Shown: positions 1-7,520, counted from the first letter of the stretch. The stretch is DNA of 14,263 nucleotides from Bacilli bacterium (GCA_017619815.1 JAFZRR010000051.1:1-14263); one strand, 5' to 3'. The notes: generated from the letters alone by a model not told the origin. Numbers and translations: made by a program.

Positions 1-40
1 CATAATTCCTAATTACTGTAAGAAAATTTTAGCAACTTAT

Positions 41-68
41 TGTTATATTTACAAATAAAACAAAGGAG
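41..68 (+). promoter_or_regulatory. Extended -10 promoter and RBS of the left integrase
   Basis: TGTTATATT at 41-49 reads as an extended -10 (TG, one base, then TATATT at 44-49). No good -35 is visible 17 bases upstream, which is common for TGn promoters. An AAAGGAG ribosome binding site at 62-68 lies 9 bases before the ATG at 78. Seen directly; promoter activity is inferred. Confidence 0.45.
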
Positions 69-77
69 CAAACTGCA

Positions 78-983
78 ATGAAAATAAGAGAGTTGCTAGA
101 AAAGTACATATGTTATTTAGAATCATCCTCTAATAAAAGCAAAGAGACAATAAGTGCATATAAATATGATGTGTCAGCATTTATTACATTTTTAAAAGAT
201 GGTCAATTATGTAAAAAGACGATTGTATATTATTTCCAATCATTAATTAAAAACGGATACGCGACATCGTCGATAAAAAGAAAGAGAATATCAATTTCGT
301 TGTTTTTAAATTATTTGAAAATAAAGAAAAAGATAAAGACGAATTATCTAAAAGATATTTTCTTAAACTTAAAAAATGAGAAAAGAATACCAAGGACTAT
401 CCCAATACCAATAATTAAAAAAGTTATTAATCATCTATACAATCAAACAACTAACTGCTCAACACCATATGGTCGTTTCAAATCAAATCGCGATTTATCA
501 TTATTTGATTTATTAATAACTACAGGAATTCGCATTGGCGAGGCAAGCGCTATCAAAATTATTGATATTGATTTTGTCAATAGAACAATTCTTATTCATG
601 GGAAGGGAAAGAAAGAACGAATTATTTATATTCCAAACAACGGCTGTTGGACTAATCTTCAAAACTATCAAAAAATAAGAAACAGGATTAAATGTCCGTG
701 CAATTATCTTTTTTTAAACAAGTACAAAGAAAAAATGGGAACGCATTCAATAGACTTATTATTTAGACAATTGATAAAAGAATTACGAATACCTTCTATC
801 TTTACACCCCATTGTCTAAGACATACATTTGCTACAAATCTTTTATCTAGCGGAGGAGATTTAAGAACAGTTCAAGAATTGATGGGCCATTCTTCAATAT
901 CCACTACTGAAATATACACACATGTCGACTTTAAACGAAAGAAATTTGTGCTTGATAATTTTAATTATAGGAATAAAATTTAG
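78..983 (+). CDS. Tyrosine recombinase/integrase, XerC/D-like
   Basis: A 301-aa site-specific recombinase that should cut and rejoin DNA through a 3'-phosphotyrosine. The N-terminal SAM-like core-binding domain covers about residues 1-95 and the catalytic domain about 105-295. The full catalytic set is visible: R152 in TTGIRIGE, K176 in the GKGKKER hairpin, H245 and R248 in HCLRHTF, H271 in LMGHSSISTT and nucleophile Y280 in EIYTHV. Length and motif spacing match XerC/XerD and small integrases of genomic islands. AAAGGAG with 9-base spacing fixes the ATG start. It stands 234 bases before the dGTPase-like gene on the same strand and could mobilise the defence-like cassette that follows. Whether it acts on this island or is a Xer-type house recombinase cannot be decided here. 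The family call is firm; the role is inferred. Confidence 0.93.
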   Translation: MKIRELLEKYICYLESSSNKSKETISAYKYDVSAFITFLKDGQLCKKTIVYYFQSLIKNGYATSSIKRKRISISLFLNYLKIKKKIKTNYLKDIFLNLKNEKRIPRTIPIPIIKKVINHLYNQTTNCSTPYGRFKSNRDLSLFDLLITTGIRIGEASAIKIIDIDFVNRTILIHGKGKKERIIYIPNNGCWTNLQNYQKIRNRIKCPCNYLFLNKYKEKMGTHSIDLLFRQLIKELRIPSIFTPHCLRHTFATNLLSSGGDLRTVQELMGHSSISTTEIYTHVDFKRKKFVLDNFNYRNKI

Positions 984-1160
984 CTTCTAAATACTAGTCT
1001 TGCATAACAACCATTCATATTGATTTGCGGGTATGCACTTTGGTTTATGTCCCACTATTTCACGTTGTTGATTAACAAGGAACAATCTCATATCAAATGG
1101 AGAAGATATAACAATAGTAACCTTGTTTATGATTATGGAATATAAACAATAGTTTAATAA

Positions 1161-1209
1161 TGATAAAATATGCATTGATTTGTTTTGTTTTTCTTTGATA
1201 GTATTAAGG
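1161..1209 (+). promoter_or_regulatory. Promoter and RBS of the dGTPase-like gene
   Basis: TGATAAAAT at 1161-1169 is a good extended -10 (TGn plus TAAAAT at 1164-1169); the -35 is poor (TATAAA at 1141-1146). AAGG at 1206-1209 lies 7 bases before the ATG at 1217. The gene probably has its own promoter rather than depending on the integrase upstream. Inferred from sequence only. Confidence 0.4.
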
Positions 1210-1216
1210 CAGTATT

Positions 1217-2815
1217 ATGAACCGTAGAAATAACCAACAATATGCCAAAACGTTGAATACCATTTTAGTTTCCAAACAATTGAGGAGGCTAAAAGGTAAA
1301 AAACAAGTCTTTTCCCTTATTGGGCAAAAACAAAAAGATAACGTTAAGTATGATTATGTCCATGAAAGGCTGCTCCACACTTTGGAGGTTTATTCGATAG
1401 CGAAAGATATTGCTATGGGAGTGGCACAAGCTACTTTTAAGATGTTTAACAAGGAAGGAAATAAAACAACCAAGCATTTTCCATATTCAGATGAATTGTT
1501 AGAGGCAATATGCTTTGCTCATGATTTTGGTCACACTCCGTTTGGTCATGTTGGAGAAACGGCTTTAACTCATTATATGAGAGGTATAAACGGAACGATC
1601 AGGCAGTTTAAATCTGAAAAAGTAATAAAAAGTGATTTAGCTTTCAAACATAATTATTATTCGGCCTGTTTGTTGATTCGAAAATACCCTAATTGCCCAA
1701 GTGAAATCATTGACGGAGTATTAAAACACACAAGCACAATAACCTTTGATGGTGAGGATATAGCATACCCTTGGATAGTTTTTGGAGCTAATGCATATTT
1801 GCCAGAAATTCTTAAAAAGATACCGGGATACCTTAATAATAAAAATGCCTTTACTTTTGAAGGGCAAGTTGTAGCAATTGCAGACGAAATAGCTCAAGCG
1901 CTTAGCGATATGGAAGATTCAAAGATAGTCCTTGATACTATATTTTCAGACGAAGAGGAAAAAGAAATTCTTTATAAAAAGGAAAGTTGTTCATTAAAGC
2001 ATGCTTTAATTAGAGTTAGAAAAGCTTTGGTTAATGGAGTAGTTTCTGAAACATGCTCGAACTTATGCAAACATTTTAAGAGCACGAAAAAATATGAAGA
2101 TCAAATATTATTTAATAATAAAATAGTGAATTTTAATCAGCATGCCGAAAAAATATATAACAAAATTGATGAGCTAAGGGTAGAAAAACTACATAAAAAC
2201 GACTTGGTTCTTAAACAAAATTGTCTATCATATCTAATAATTTACAAAGTTTTCGACTTTTATTTGAGCGATATCAACAATTTATTCAAGAACGACATAA
2301 GCAGCGCCTCATATATAAACAATAATCTATGTGATATTAGAGATGATTCCAGATATAAAAAGGGTGAAAATAACAAACAGTTTTTCGAACTAAAAAGGTA
2401 TCTAAACGATAATAAAAAAGGGGATATCCTAGAATCACTAGAATCTTTGAAAAGAGTTAGACTTTACGATCACGAACAAGTAAGAGATGAAACAAAAAAC
2501 GAGCTAATTCGCGTATGCAACTTTTTAGCTGAGTATTATTTTGATTGCTACAGAAACGACATTTTAAGTAATCAGGTTTTAGATAGAATGACAGCTTCGC
2601 TGTTAAGGGAGATTTCTTACAGTATCGCAAAAATGACCGACAGGTATGCACTATCAATTTTTGATTTATCATTTGGACATTCTATTGAAAGAATCAACCA
2701 ATATATAGATAAATGTTCTAAAAAAATTATTCACACAAAGCAATTCGATATGAAGCCAGAGTATTCTTTATACTTAAATGATAGAATAAAGGTATTGTTG
2801 GGCATTGACAAATAA
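1217..2815 (+). CDS. HD-domain dGTPase-like triphosphohydrolase
   Basis: A 532-aa cytoplasmic protein of the dGTP triphosphohydrolase branch of the HD superfamily, which cleaves dNTPs to deoxynucleoside and triphosphate. The signature is complete: H54 in ERLLHTLEVYS, the metal-binding pair H102-D103 and nearby histidines in AHDFGHTPFGHVGE (H106, H111), and the last Asp D223 in VVAIADEIAQALSDMED. The N-terminal RRLKGKKQVF also fits the family. The C-terminal half is less conserved and rich in Lys and Asn. Family members include housekeeping Dgt enzymes and anti-phage proteins that deplete dNTPs during infection. The position before a methyltransferase and a DGQHR protein favours defence, by inference. 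The last codons contain the perfect -35 (TTGACA) of the RNA that follows. Substrate preference cannot be read from sequence. Confidence 0.88.
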   Translation: MNRRNNQQYAKTLNTILVSKQLRRLKGKKQVFSLIGQKQKDNVKYDYVHERLLHTLEVYSIAKDIAMGVAQATFKMFNKEGNKTTKHFPYSDELLEAICFAHDFGHTPFGHVGETALTHYMRGINGTIRQFKSEKVIKSDLAFKHNYYSACLLIRKYPNCPSEIIDGVLKHTSTITFDGEDIAYPWIVFGANAYLPEILKKIPGYLNNKNAFTFEGQVVAIADEIAQALSDMEDSKIVLDTIFSDEEEKEILYKKESCSLKHALIRVRKALVNGVVSETCSNLCKHFKSTKKYEDQILFNNKIVNFNQHAEKIYNKIDELRVEKLHKNDLVLKQNCLSYLIIYKVFDFYLSDINNLFKNDISSASYINNNLCDIRDDSRYKKGENNKQFFELKRYLNDNKKGDILESLESLKRVRLYDHEQVRDETKNELIRVCNFLAEYYFDCYRNDILSNQVLDRMTASLLREISYSIAKMTDRYALSIFDLSFGHSIERINQYIDKCSKKIIHTKQFDMKPEYSLYLNDRIKVLLGIDK

Positions 2816-2833
2816 AAACGTTTAGTGTAAATT
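2805..2833 (+). promoter_or_regulatory. Promoter of the intergenic structured RNA
   Basis: TTGACA at 2805-2810 is a perfect consensus -35 and lies inside the last codons of the dGTPase-like gene. After exactly 17 bases comes TAAATT at 2828-2833 (4 of 6 to consensus). Transcription would begin near 2840, in a stretch without any credible coding frame, which suggests the promoter serves a non-coding RNA. Confidence 0.5.
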
Positions 2834-2839
2834 AATAAT

Positions 2840-2979
2840 GCTTTTCGGAGCGCTACATTGGACGCGGATTATTTGTACCATTTCGTGATTGGGTGTCAGA
2901 AACTTACAATTTTAGAAGAGTACCTGCTCCAATGTCACGACCTACTTGGGTCAAAAAAGACAGCATAGGCTGTTTTTTT
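2840..2979 (+). ncRNA. Candidate structured small RNA, about 140 nt
   Basis: No known RNA family is recognised. The interval has a promoter just upstream and an intrinsic terminator at its 3' end. Between them lies a long-range helix: ACATTGGA (2855-2862) pairs perfectly with TCCAATGT (2928-2935). It extends inward past one bulged C by GCGG (2864-2867) with CTGC (2924-2927, one wobble) and by GTAC (2875-2878) with GTAC (2920-2923). An inner hairpin can form from GATTG (2887-2891) with CAATT (2907-2911). A second small hairpin, GACC (2939-2942) with GGTC (2949-2952), separates the long stem from the terminator. It lies between the dGTPase-like gene and the methyltransferase, and so may be a working part of that cassette: a regulator, a structured effector or a leader. 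The helices are seen by eye; function is unknown. Confidence 0.5.
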
Positions 2980-2980
2980 A
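2953..2980 (+). terminator. Rho-independent terminator
   Basis: An A-run leads into ACAGC (2960-2964), loop ATAG, GCTGT (2969-2973) and a run of seven T ending at 2979. The A-run can pair with the T-run to extend the stem, so it may work in both directions. It should end the candidate RNA and any read-through from the dGTPase-like gene. Confidence 0.7.
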
Positions 2981-3044
2981 TTAGGTCAAATAAGTAGATT
3001 CAACGGCTCAGCTAGATAAAGTGTGTAAAAACAAAATGCTTCAA

Positions 3045-3086
3045 TAGAAAAGTGTTTATTATATTGTTATAATATTTTTTAAAGGA
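3045..3086 (+). promoter_or_regulatory. Promoter and RBS of the methyltransferase operon
   Basis: TGTTATAAT at 3065-3073 is an extended -10 with a perfect TATAAT at 3068-3073. TAGAAA at 3045-3050 is a moderate -35 with 17-base spacing. AAAGGA at 3081-3086 is the ribosome binding site, 7 bases before the GTG start at 3094. It lies downstream of a terminator, so the methyltransferase and DGQHR genes form their own transcription unit. Confidence 0.6.
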
Positions 3087-3093
3087 TAAAAAT

Positions 3094-3999
3094 GTGGCAT
3101 TGAAAAAATATATTTCTCCCGATAAAACGATTACAGTTTATAACGAAGATTGTTTAAAAGTTCTTTCAAAAATAGAAGATAAGTCTGTTTCTTTAATCGT
3201 TACTTCTCCGCCTTATTGCATTGGCAAAGAATATGAAAATCTTACTGATGATATAGATTCTTTTAAAAACCTAAATAAATCTGTAATAAAAGAATGTATT
3301 AGGTTGCTTAAGCCCGGCGGAAGTCTTTGCTGGCAGGTTGGTTTTCACATTAAAAATAGTGTAATAGTGCCTTTAGATTGCCTAATTTACAATATTGTTC
3401 AGGAGATAAATACTCTACTCCCTAAAGATGAACAACTACTTCTGCATAATAGAATAGTTTGGACATTTGGTCATGGATTAAATGCGGAAAAAAGATTGAG
3501 CGGTCGCTACGAAACAATAATGTGGTTTACTAAAGGGCCTGAATATTTGTTTGATTTAGATTCAATAAGGGTACCGCAAAAATATCCAGGGAAAAAATAT
3601 TCACATGGTCCGAAAGCTGGTCAATATAGCGGCAATCCTTTAGGCAAGAATCCTACCGATGTATGGGATATTCCAAATGTCAAAGCAAACCATGTAGAAA
3701 AAACAAATCACCCATGTCAATTTCCTATCGTTATTCCCCAGAGATTGATAAAATGTTTGACAAATAAAGGCGATGTTGTTTTGGATCCTTTTTCGGGAAG
3801 TGGAACAACGGCTATCGCTTGTATCATCGAGGAAAGAAAGTTTATCGGGTGTGAGATAAAAGAATGTTATTTTGATATCATTAAAAAAAGGGTCACTGAT
3901 GCATTTGACGGCAATATTCCTTATAGACCTGATGTGCCTGTTATCGAGCCGGATTTAAATCAAAAAGTGGCACAAAAGCCAGGAGATTTCAAATGGTAA
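3094..3999 (+). CDS. Site-specific DNA methyltransferase, beta class (N4-C or N6-A)
   Basis: A 301-aa amino-methyltransferase that moves a methyl group from S-adenosylmethionine to a cytosine N4 or adenine N6 in DNA. Catalytic motif IV, TSPPY (37-41), precedes the SAM-binding motif I, DPFSGSGTT (231-239). That order defines the beta class. HPCQFP (206-211) and RYETIMWFTKG (139-148) are also typical; TSPPY is more usual in N4-cytosine enzymes. The start is GTG at 3094 with AAAGGA 7 bases upstream. An ATG at 3092 is out of frame and stops after three codons; TTG at 3100 is a weaker alternative. The stop overlaps the start of the next gene by 7 bases, indicating translational coupling. There is no separate target-recognition subunit or classical restriction gene; the coupled partner may fill that role. 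Family sure, target unknown. Confidence 0.92.
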   Translation: MALKKYISPDKTITVYNEDCLKVLSKIEDKSVSLIVTSPPYCIGKEYENLTDDIDSFKNLNKSVIKECIRLLKPGGSLCWQVGFHIKNSVIVPLDCLIYNIVQEINTLLPKDEQLLLHNRIVWTFGHGLNAEKRLSGRYETIMWFTKGPEYLFDLDSIRVPQKYPGKKYSHGPKAGQYSGNPLGKNPTDVWDIPNVKANHVEKTNHPCQFPIVIPQRLIKCLTNKGDVVLDPFSGSGTTAIACIIEERKFIGCEIKECYFDIIKKRVTDAFDGNIPYRPDVPVIEPDLNQKVAQKPGDFKW

Positions 4000-5777
4000 A
4001 AAACACGAAAAAGAAAGTCAAGTTAACAAAAGAACAGAAGGCAGAAAACAAAAAAAGAGATACTTTTCGTAAACAAATCGAGGATATTTTTGTTCTGTCG
4101 GGCTTTCAAAAGATTAACACTAATGGAAAACAGTTTTTGCTAGGTAATAGGCAAAACGAAATAGACGCTTGTTTCATATATAAAAACATTATCGTTATTT
4201 GCGAAGATACAATTCGCGATTTAAAAGCAAAAGAAAAGGCTCTCGAAAAAGGTGAATCATATAATAGAAATCATAAATTAGAAAAACAAGAAACGTCTGA
4301 AGCAATTAAAAACAACAAAAATGAATTCCTTATTTTTCTTAAAGGATTAGTTCCAAATTCAGAAGATCTTTTAAATTATAAAGCTAATGAACTCAAGATA
4401 TTTTATTTATATTTTGAATATAACGCTTCTAATTACGACGAAATGACTATCAAAAGATATCCGGATTTAGTTTTTATTGATACGCCAACATTAAAATATT
4501 TTTTTAATATGGCTAAGAGTATAAAGGCATCTTTTAAATATGAACTATTTAGATTTTTCAAGTTATCAAAGTCTGATATTGGTAAACCTGATCCTTCTGG
4601 AAACCGAGAAATTAAACCAATTAAATCTTCAATAATATATCCGGATTCTGTTACCGGTTTTTCAAATGGAGTCAGAATGGTTTCTTTTATGATGAGACCT
4701 CAAGATTTGATTGAAAATTGTTGTGTGCTTAGAAAAGACGGTTGGAATAAAAATATGGATTTATATCAACGTTTAATCACCCCAAAAAGAATTAAATCTA
4801 TTCGCGAGCATGTTTTAAAAAACGAAACAACGTTTTTGAACAACATTATCGTGACATTGCCAGATAATATACGTTTTTTTAGGTCAACAAGCAACGCTCA
4901 AGTCCAATTGGATGAAATCAATCGTTATGAAAACGACATAGAGATTCAAATACCGAGCGACTATAATTCAATGGCTATTATCGATGGGCAACATAGAGTG
5001 TATTCATACTACGAAGATAATGATAGCAATAATACTAGTGAAATTAAGATGTCTTCTTTAAGGAAGGAGCTAAATCTACTTGTCACTGGAATTATTTATC
5101 CAAAAAATGAATACTATAAAGACGATTTAAACAAAAGGAAATTTGAGAGCGATCTATTTGTTTCTATAAACAAGAATGCAAAACCTGTTGATGCCGATAC
5201 ATTAATTCAAGTTCAAGCAATTATGAATCCGTCTTCTGGAGAAGCTATTTCGCGTCGTGTAATTGAAATTTTAAATAAAGATGAACCATTTTCATCAATG
5301 TTCCAACTTTCAAAAGTTGTTGATGCGCCAATAAAAACCGCCTCCTTGATCCAATATGCTTTGTCCAGTCTTTTAGTCGCAAAAAATAATAGTAATACCT
5401 TTTACCACTATTGGCTTATTAAGAACGGAAAAGAATCAACTTTTGAATTAAGTTCAAGCAATGACATCAAGAATTATTCTCAGTATTGTGCAAATTGTCT
5501 AAAAGAATATTTTAAAGCAATCAAGAGTAAATTTAACAGTGCTTGGAACAAAAACTCTAAACTTTTAAAGGTTATTTCTCTCAACGCTTTCATAATTGCT
5601 TTGAGAGATACATTAGAGACAGTTGGTGGTCCAAGAAATTATGATTTTTACTTTAAAGTAGTCAGTGGATTAAAAATTGATTTCAATGACCCTAATTTCA
5701 ATTATGCTGGAGCCCAGTATAGTAAATTCGCAAAACACGAAATTATTCCTCTATTTATTCAAACAAAGGATTATTAA
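3993..5777 (+). CDS. DGQHR-domain (DndB-like) protein with nuclease-like N-terminus
   Basis: A 594-aa protein coupled to the methyltransferase (ATGGTAA overlap; AGGAGA at 3981-3986 precedes the ATG by 6). Residues 1-30 are very Lys-rich. Residues 26-75 look like a PD-(D/E)XK fold: NEIDACFIYKNIIVICEDT supplies D58 and E71, but the expected Lys is T73. The middle carries the family signature DGQHR at 331-335 (AIIDGQHRVYSYY), then FVSINKNAKPVDADTL (389-404), the usual second conserved block. The DGQHR family includes DndB, the repressor and modifier of phosphorothioate DNA systems, and DpdB-type proteins of deazaguanine systems; no other dnd or dpd gene is present. With a methylase in the same operon it may be a modification-sensing or target-recognising component, possibly a restriction subunit. 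Domain assignment is by motif; the role is inferred. Confidence 0.82.
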   Translation: MVKNTKKKVKLTKEQKAENKKRDTFRKQIEDIFVLSGFQKINTNGKQFLLGNRQNEIDACFIYKNIIVICEDTIRDLKAKEKALEKGESYNRNHKLEKQETSEAIKNNKNEFLIFLKGLVPNSEDLLNYKANELKIFYLYFEYNASNYDEMTIKRYPDLVFIDTPTLKYFFNMAKSIKASFKYELFRFFKLSKSDIGKPDPSGNREIKPIKSSIIYPDSVTGFSNGVRMVSFMMRPQDLIENCCVLRKDGWNKNMDLYQRLITPKRIKSIREHVLKNETTFLNNIIVTLPDNIRFFRSTSNAQVQLDEINRYENDIEIQIPSDYNSMAIIDGQHRVYSYYEDNDSNNTSEIKMSSLRKELNLLVTGIIYPKNEYYKDDLNKRKFESDLFVSINKNAKPVDADTLIQVQAIMNPSSGEAISRRVIEILNKDEPFSSMFQLSKVVDAPIKTASLIQYALSSLLVAKNNSNTFYHYWLIKNGKESTFELSSSNDIKNYSQYCANCLKEYFKAIKSKFNSAWNKNSKLLKVISLNAFIIALRDTLETVGGPRNYDFYFKVVSGLKIDFNDPNFNYAGAQYSKFAKHEIIPLFIQTKDY

Positions 5778-5875
5778 AAAGCTATTATTTTCCCTTAATT
5801 GCTTATTTAGTGGTTTCTTTAGTAGACTCGTAATTACTTACAAATCCACTCTTATCAAAAAACGGCAACTTCTAG

Positions 5876-5889
5876 CATGTTATAACGTG
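5876..5889. other. Short near-palindrome between convergent genes
   Basis: CATGTTATAACGTG is self-complementary apart from one wobble pair. It lies in the 141-base gap between the DGQHR gene (plus) and the AlbA_2-type gene (minus), which converge here. It has no loop and no T-run, so it is not a clear terminator; it could be a protein site or chance. Confidence 0.25.
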
Positions 5890-5918
5890 AGAAACAATGG
5901 AAACATGGTACACGAATA

Positions 5919-7310
5919 TTATTTTACAATACTCCAAAATCCACTTCTTCCGACAGACCCGCTTCTTTTAATGTAGCCTTTTTCGACCAAAGAAGCCACA
6001 ATTCTAGCAATGGTTCGTCTAGGTATTTTTGTCTCTTTAGATAATTCATCGTAAGAAAGTCTAGGATTATCTTTTAATGTTGAATAAACAATATATTCGT
6101 TTGATGTTAGCAAATTATTGAGATAAATGTCGGCTTCAGGAATGTTATCACCACCTTCAATTTTCATCTTATATTGAGCGTTGTCAATTCTAACAATGAA
6201 GAAACCACCATCGGTTTTGTATGTGACATGATTTCTCCCATCACTGAATAACGAGTTTGTTCTATTGGTTATGTTAGAAAGACCGGAACCTCTTCTATTC
6301 ATTAAATTCATTCTATTAAAAACATCTGCAATGATTGGATTGCGTCTTGTTGATTCCATTTGATAATCCACTTTTTCAGGTATCTTTTTTCCAGAAAACA
6401 TCATGCCAGGAGAAGTAATTTCAATTCTATCATCATAGATATTTAGGCAAACTTCCGCACCGACAATGTTGTAGTCTCTATGGATAATCGCATTTACCAA
6501 TGCTTCAGATATGGCGTTTTCATCATATTCCAATTCATTGACAGTGCCTTCTCCCTCTTTGTGCCATGGTTTCTTTGTATTTCTTTTAAAAAAATCCAAA
6601 GCTGCATCAAGTTGTTTAACAATTGAACCAGATATTTCATCATCGTCAGCAACTTCTTTTTCACTAATCTTGTTAACGCCGTTCCATCTTGTGCAAAAGA
6701 TTCTACTTTGGAGCAAATCATTTTCATCTGCTAAAAGAAGACCTGCTCTAGTTAAATAACCATTTTTGACTAATCCAAAAGATACAAAATCGGAATCATT
6801 TAATTTTGTTTGTGTTCTCTTTAAATATTTTGATTTTAAAAAGGAAAAAGCATAATCGCTAAACGAATAACCGGTAACAACACCATCATATGTTTGTCCT
6901 GTTCCTTTTAGTATTAATTCATTAAGCATATACGTAGGTGCTTCGACTGATTCATCGCCAGAACGAATGTAAGCAACAGTCGCCCCATCAAAATGATAGT
7001 AATATGGTGTTGAAGTGCCTGGTTGAACTTGTATTTCAAGAATATTAACACCATTAACGTTATGTGGAACAGACAAAAAAATTGGTTTAGGATCAATCCT
7101 TGCTCTTATTAATTCGGTTATTTTTTGAGATGCTTCTTTAATATCATCAATACCAATAATATCTCCTTCATCGTTAATGCCAAAGAATAAAGAACCGCCC
7201 GCACCGTTAGCAAAAGCGGAAACGGTTTTAAGCCAGCTTCTTGGTTTTCTAGTTTCTAAAGAAACCTTATACTCATAATCGGTGCATTCCGCAATTAATT
7301 CTTTTAACAT
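5919..7310 (-). CDS. AlbA_2/Schlafen-type ATP-binding transcriptional regulator
   Basis: The chosen ATG at 7310 gives 463 aa and has GAAGGGTGGT as ribosome binding site. A longer reading to 7373 runs through the promoter repeats and is rejected. Residues 10-130 form the AlbA_2 putative DNA-binding domain (SLETRKPRSWLKTVSAFAN, GGSLFFGINDEGDIIGID). Residues 265-380 form a GHKL-like ATPase region: an N box EALVNAIIHRDY (269-280), DDRIEITSPG (293-302) and a G box RRGSGLSNI (339-347). Residues 400-463 are a winged helix (LSYDELSKETKIPRRTIARIVASLVEKGYI). Proteins with this layout are often called transcriptional regulators or ATP-dependent helicases in annotation; some sit in defence or mobile loci. 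It converges on the DGQHR gene and could regulate itself through the four repeats just upstream. Domain calls good; function inferred. Confidence 0.87.
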   Translation of the reverse strand: MLKELIAECTDYEYKVSLETRKPRSWLKTVSAFANGAGGSLFFGINDEGDIIGIDDIKEASQKITELIRARIDPKPIFLSVPHNVNGVNILEIQVQPGTSTPYYYHFDGATVAYIRSGDESVEAPTYMLNELILKGTGQTYDGVVTGYSFSDYAFSFLKSKYLKRTQTKLNDSDFVSFGLVKNGYLTRAGLLLADENDLLQSRIFCTRWNGVNKISEKEVADDDEISGSIVKQLDAALDFFKRNTKKPWHKEGEGTVNELEYDENAISEALVNAIIHRDYNIVGAEVCLNIYDDRIEITSPGMMFSGKKIPEKVDYQMESTRRNPIIADVFNRMNLMNRRGSGLSNITNRTNSLFSDGRNHVTYKTDGGFFIVRIDNAQYKMKIEGGDNIPEADIYLNNLLTSNEYIVYSTLKDNPRLSYDELSKETKIPRRTIARIVASLVEKGYIKRSGSVGRSGFWSIVK

Positions 7311-7332
7311 ATGATTACCACCCTTCGCTAAT

Positions 7333-7338
7333 AATATA
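7333..7338 (-). promoter_or_regulatory. Extended -10 of the AlbA_2-type gene
   Basis: On the minus strand TGT then TATATT (7338 to 7333) makes an extended -10 about 22 bases before the ATG at 7310. The -35 position (7356-7361) has no match to TTGACA and overlaps the first of the 11-bp repeats. This suggests a promoter that is activated or repressed by a protein bound to those repeats. Confidence 0.45.
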
Positions 7339-7357
7339 ACACAAATTTTCAAAAAGT

Positions 7358-7400
7358 GGCACTGATTTGGCACTGATTTGGCACTGATTTGGCACTGATC
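7358..7400. repeat. Four 11-bp direct repeats (operator-like iterons)
   Basis: The unit GGCACTGATTT is repeated exactly three times (7358-7368, 7369-7379, 7380-7390). A fourth copy is cut short as GGCACTGAT (7391-7399). The 11-base period is close to one helical turn, so all copies face the same side of the DNA. The array abuts the promoter of the AlbA_2-type gene. This is what a cooperative operator looks like; no other copy of the unit was seen in the window. Confidence 0.8.
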
Positions 7401-7498
7401 TATTTTGGACTATTTTCTTTTTCCAGAATCGATTCCAAATCTTGGAAAATTTGTCTCGCGTATTTTTGATGTCCTGCCCTCGGTACTGCTAGAATGGG
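7400..7498 (-). pseudogene. Remnant reading frame of 32 codons, no start
   Basis: On the minus strand an open frame runs from a TGA at 7501-7499 to a TAG at 7400-7402. It reads like the C-terminus of a protein (AVPRAGHQKYARQIFQDL, then ESILEKENSPK, a plausible amphipathic helix). It has no start codon or ribosome binding site and is broken upstream by the GC-rich palindrome. A decayed gene end is the best guess; chance is possible. Confidence 0.3.
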
Positions 7499-7520
7499 TC
7501 ACAAAGTGACCCTGGGGGGC
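7496..7520. other. GC-rich patch with perfect palindrome
   Basis: GGGTCAC (7496-7502), AAA, GTGACCC (7506-7512) is a perfect 7-bp inverted repeat. It is followed directly by a G6 run (7514-7519) and CGGG, in DNA that is otherwise strongly AT-rich. It lies beyond the small-terminase-like gene, where phage cos or pac sites are often found. It could be a packaging site, a replication or termination element, or the scar of an insertion. Nothing in the sequence decides between these. Confidence 0.45.

Noticed and set aside
1074..1127. Inverted repeat AACAAGG (1074-1080) with CCTTGTT (1121-1127)
   Set aside because: Only seven pairs with a 40-base AT-rich loop and no T-run; expected by chance in such DNA.
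987..1175. 62-codon minus-strand frame between the left integrase and the dGTPase-like gene
   Set aside because: No ribosome binding site, no recognisable motif, and it lies over the promoter of the plus-strand gene.
2840..2979. Retron msr-msd or CRISPR tracr-like RNA as explanation of the structured RNA
   Set aside because: No reverse transcriptase, Cas gene or repeat-spacer array is present in the window; there is no evidence for either class.
3993..5777. Complete Dnd phosphorothioation or Dpd deazaguanine system
   Set aside because: Only the DGQHR protein is shared; no dndA, dndC, dndD, dndE, dpdA or other member is visible in the window.
5677..5976. 99-codon plus-strand frame overlapping the end of the DGQHR gene
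   Set aside because: It overlaps a strongly supported gene and then runs into the minus-strand regulator; no ribosome binding site and unnatural composition.
7311..7373. N-terminal extension of the AlbA_2-type gene to 7373
   Set aside because: The extension would code through the promoter and first repeats, and the ATG at 7310 has a good ribosome binding site and family-like start.
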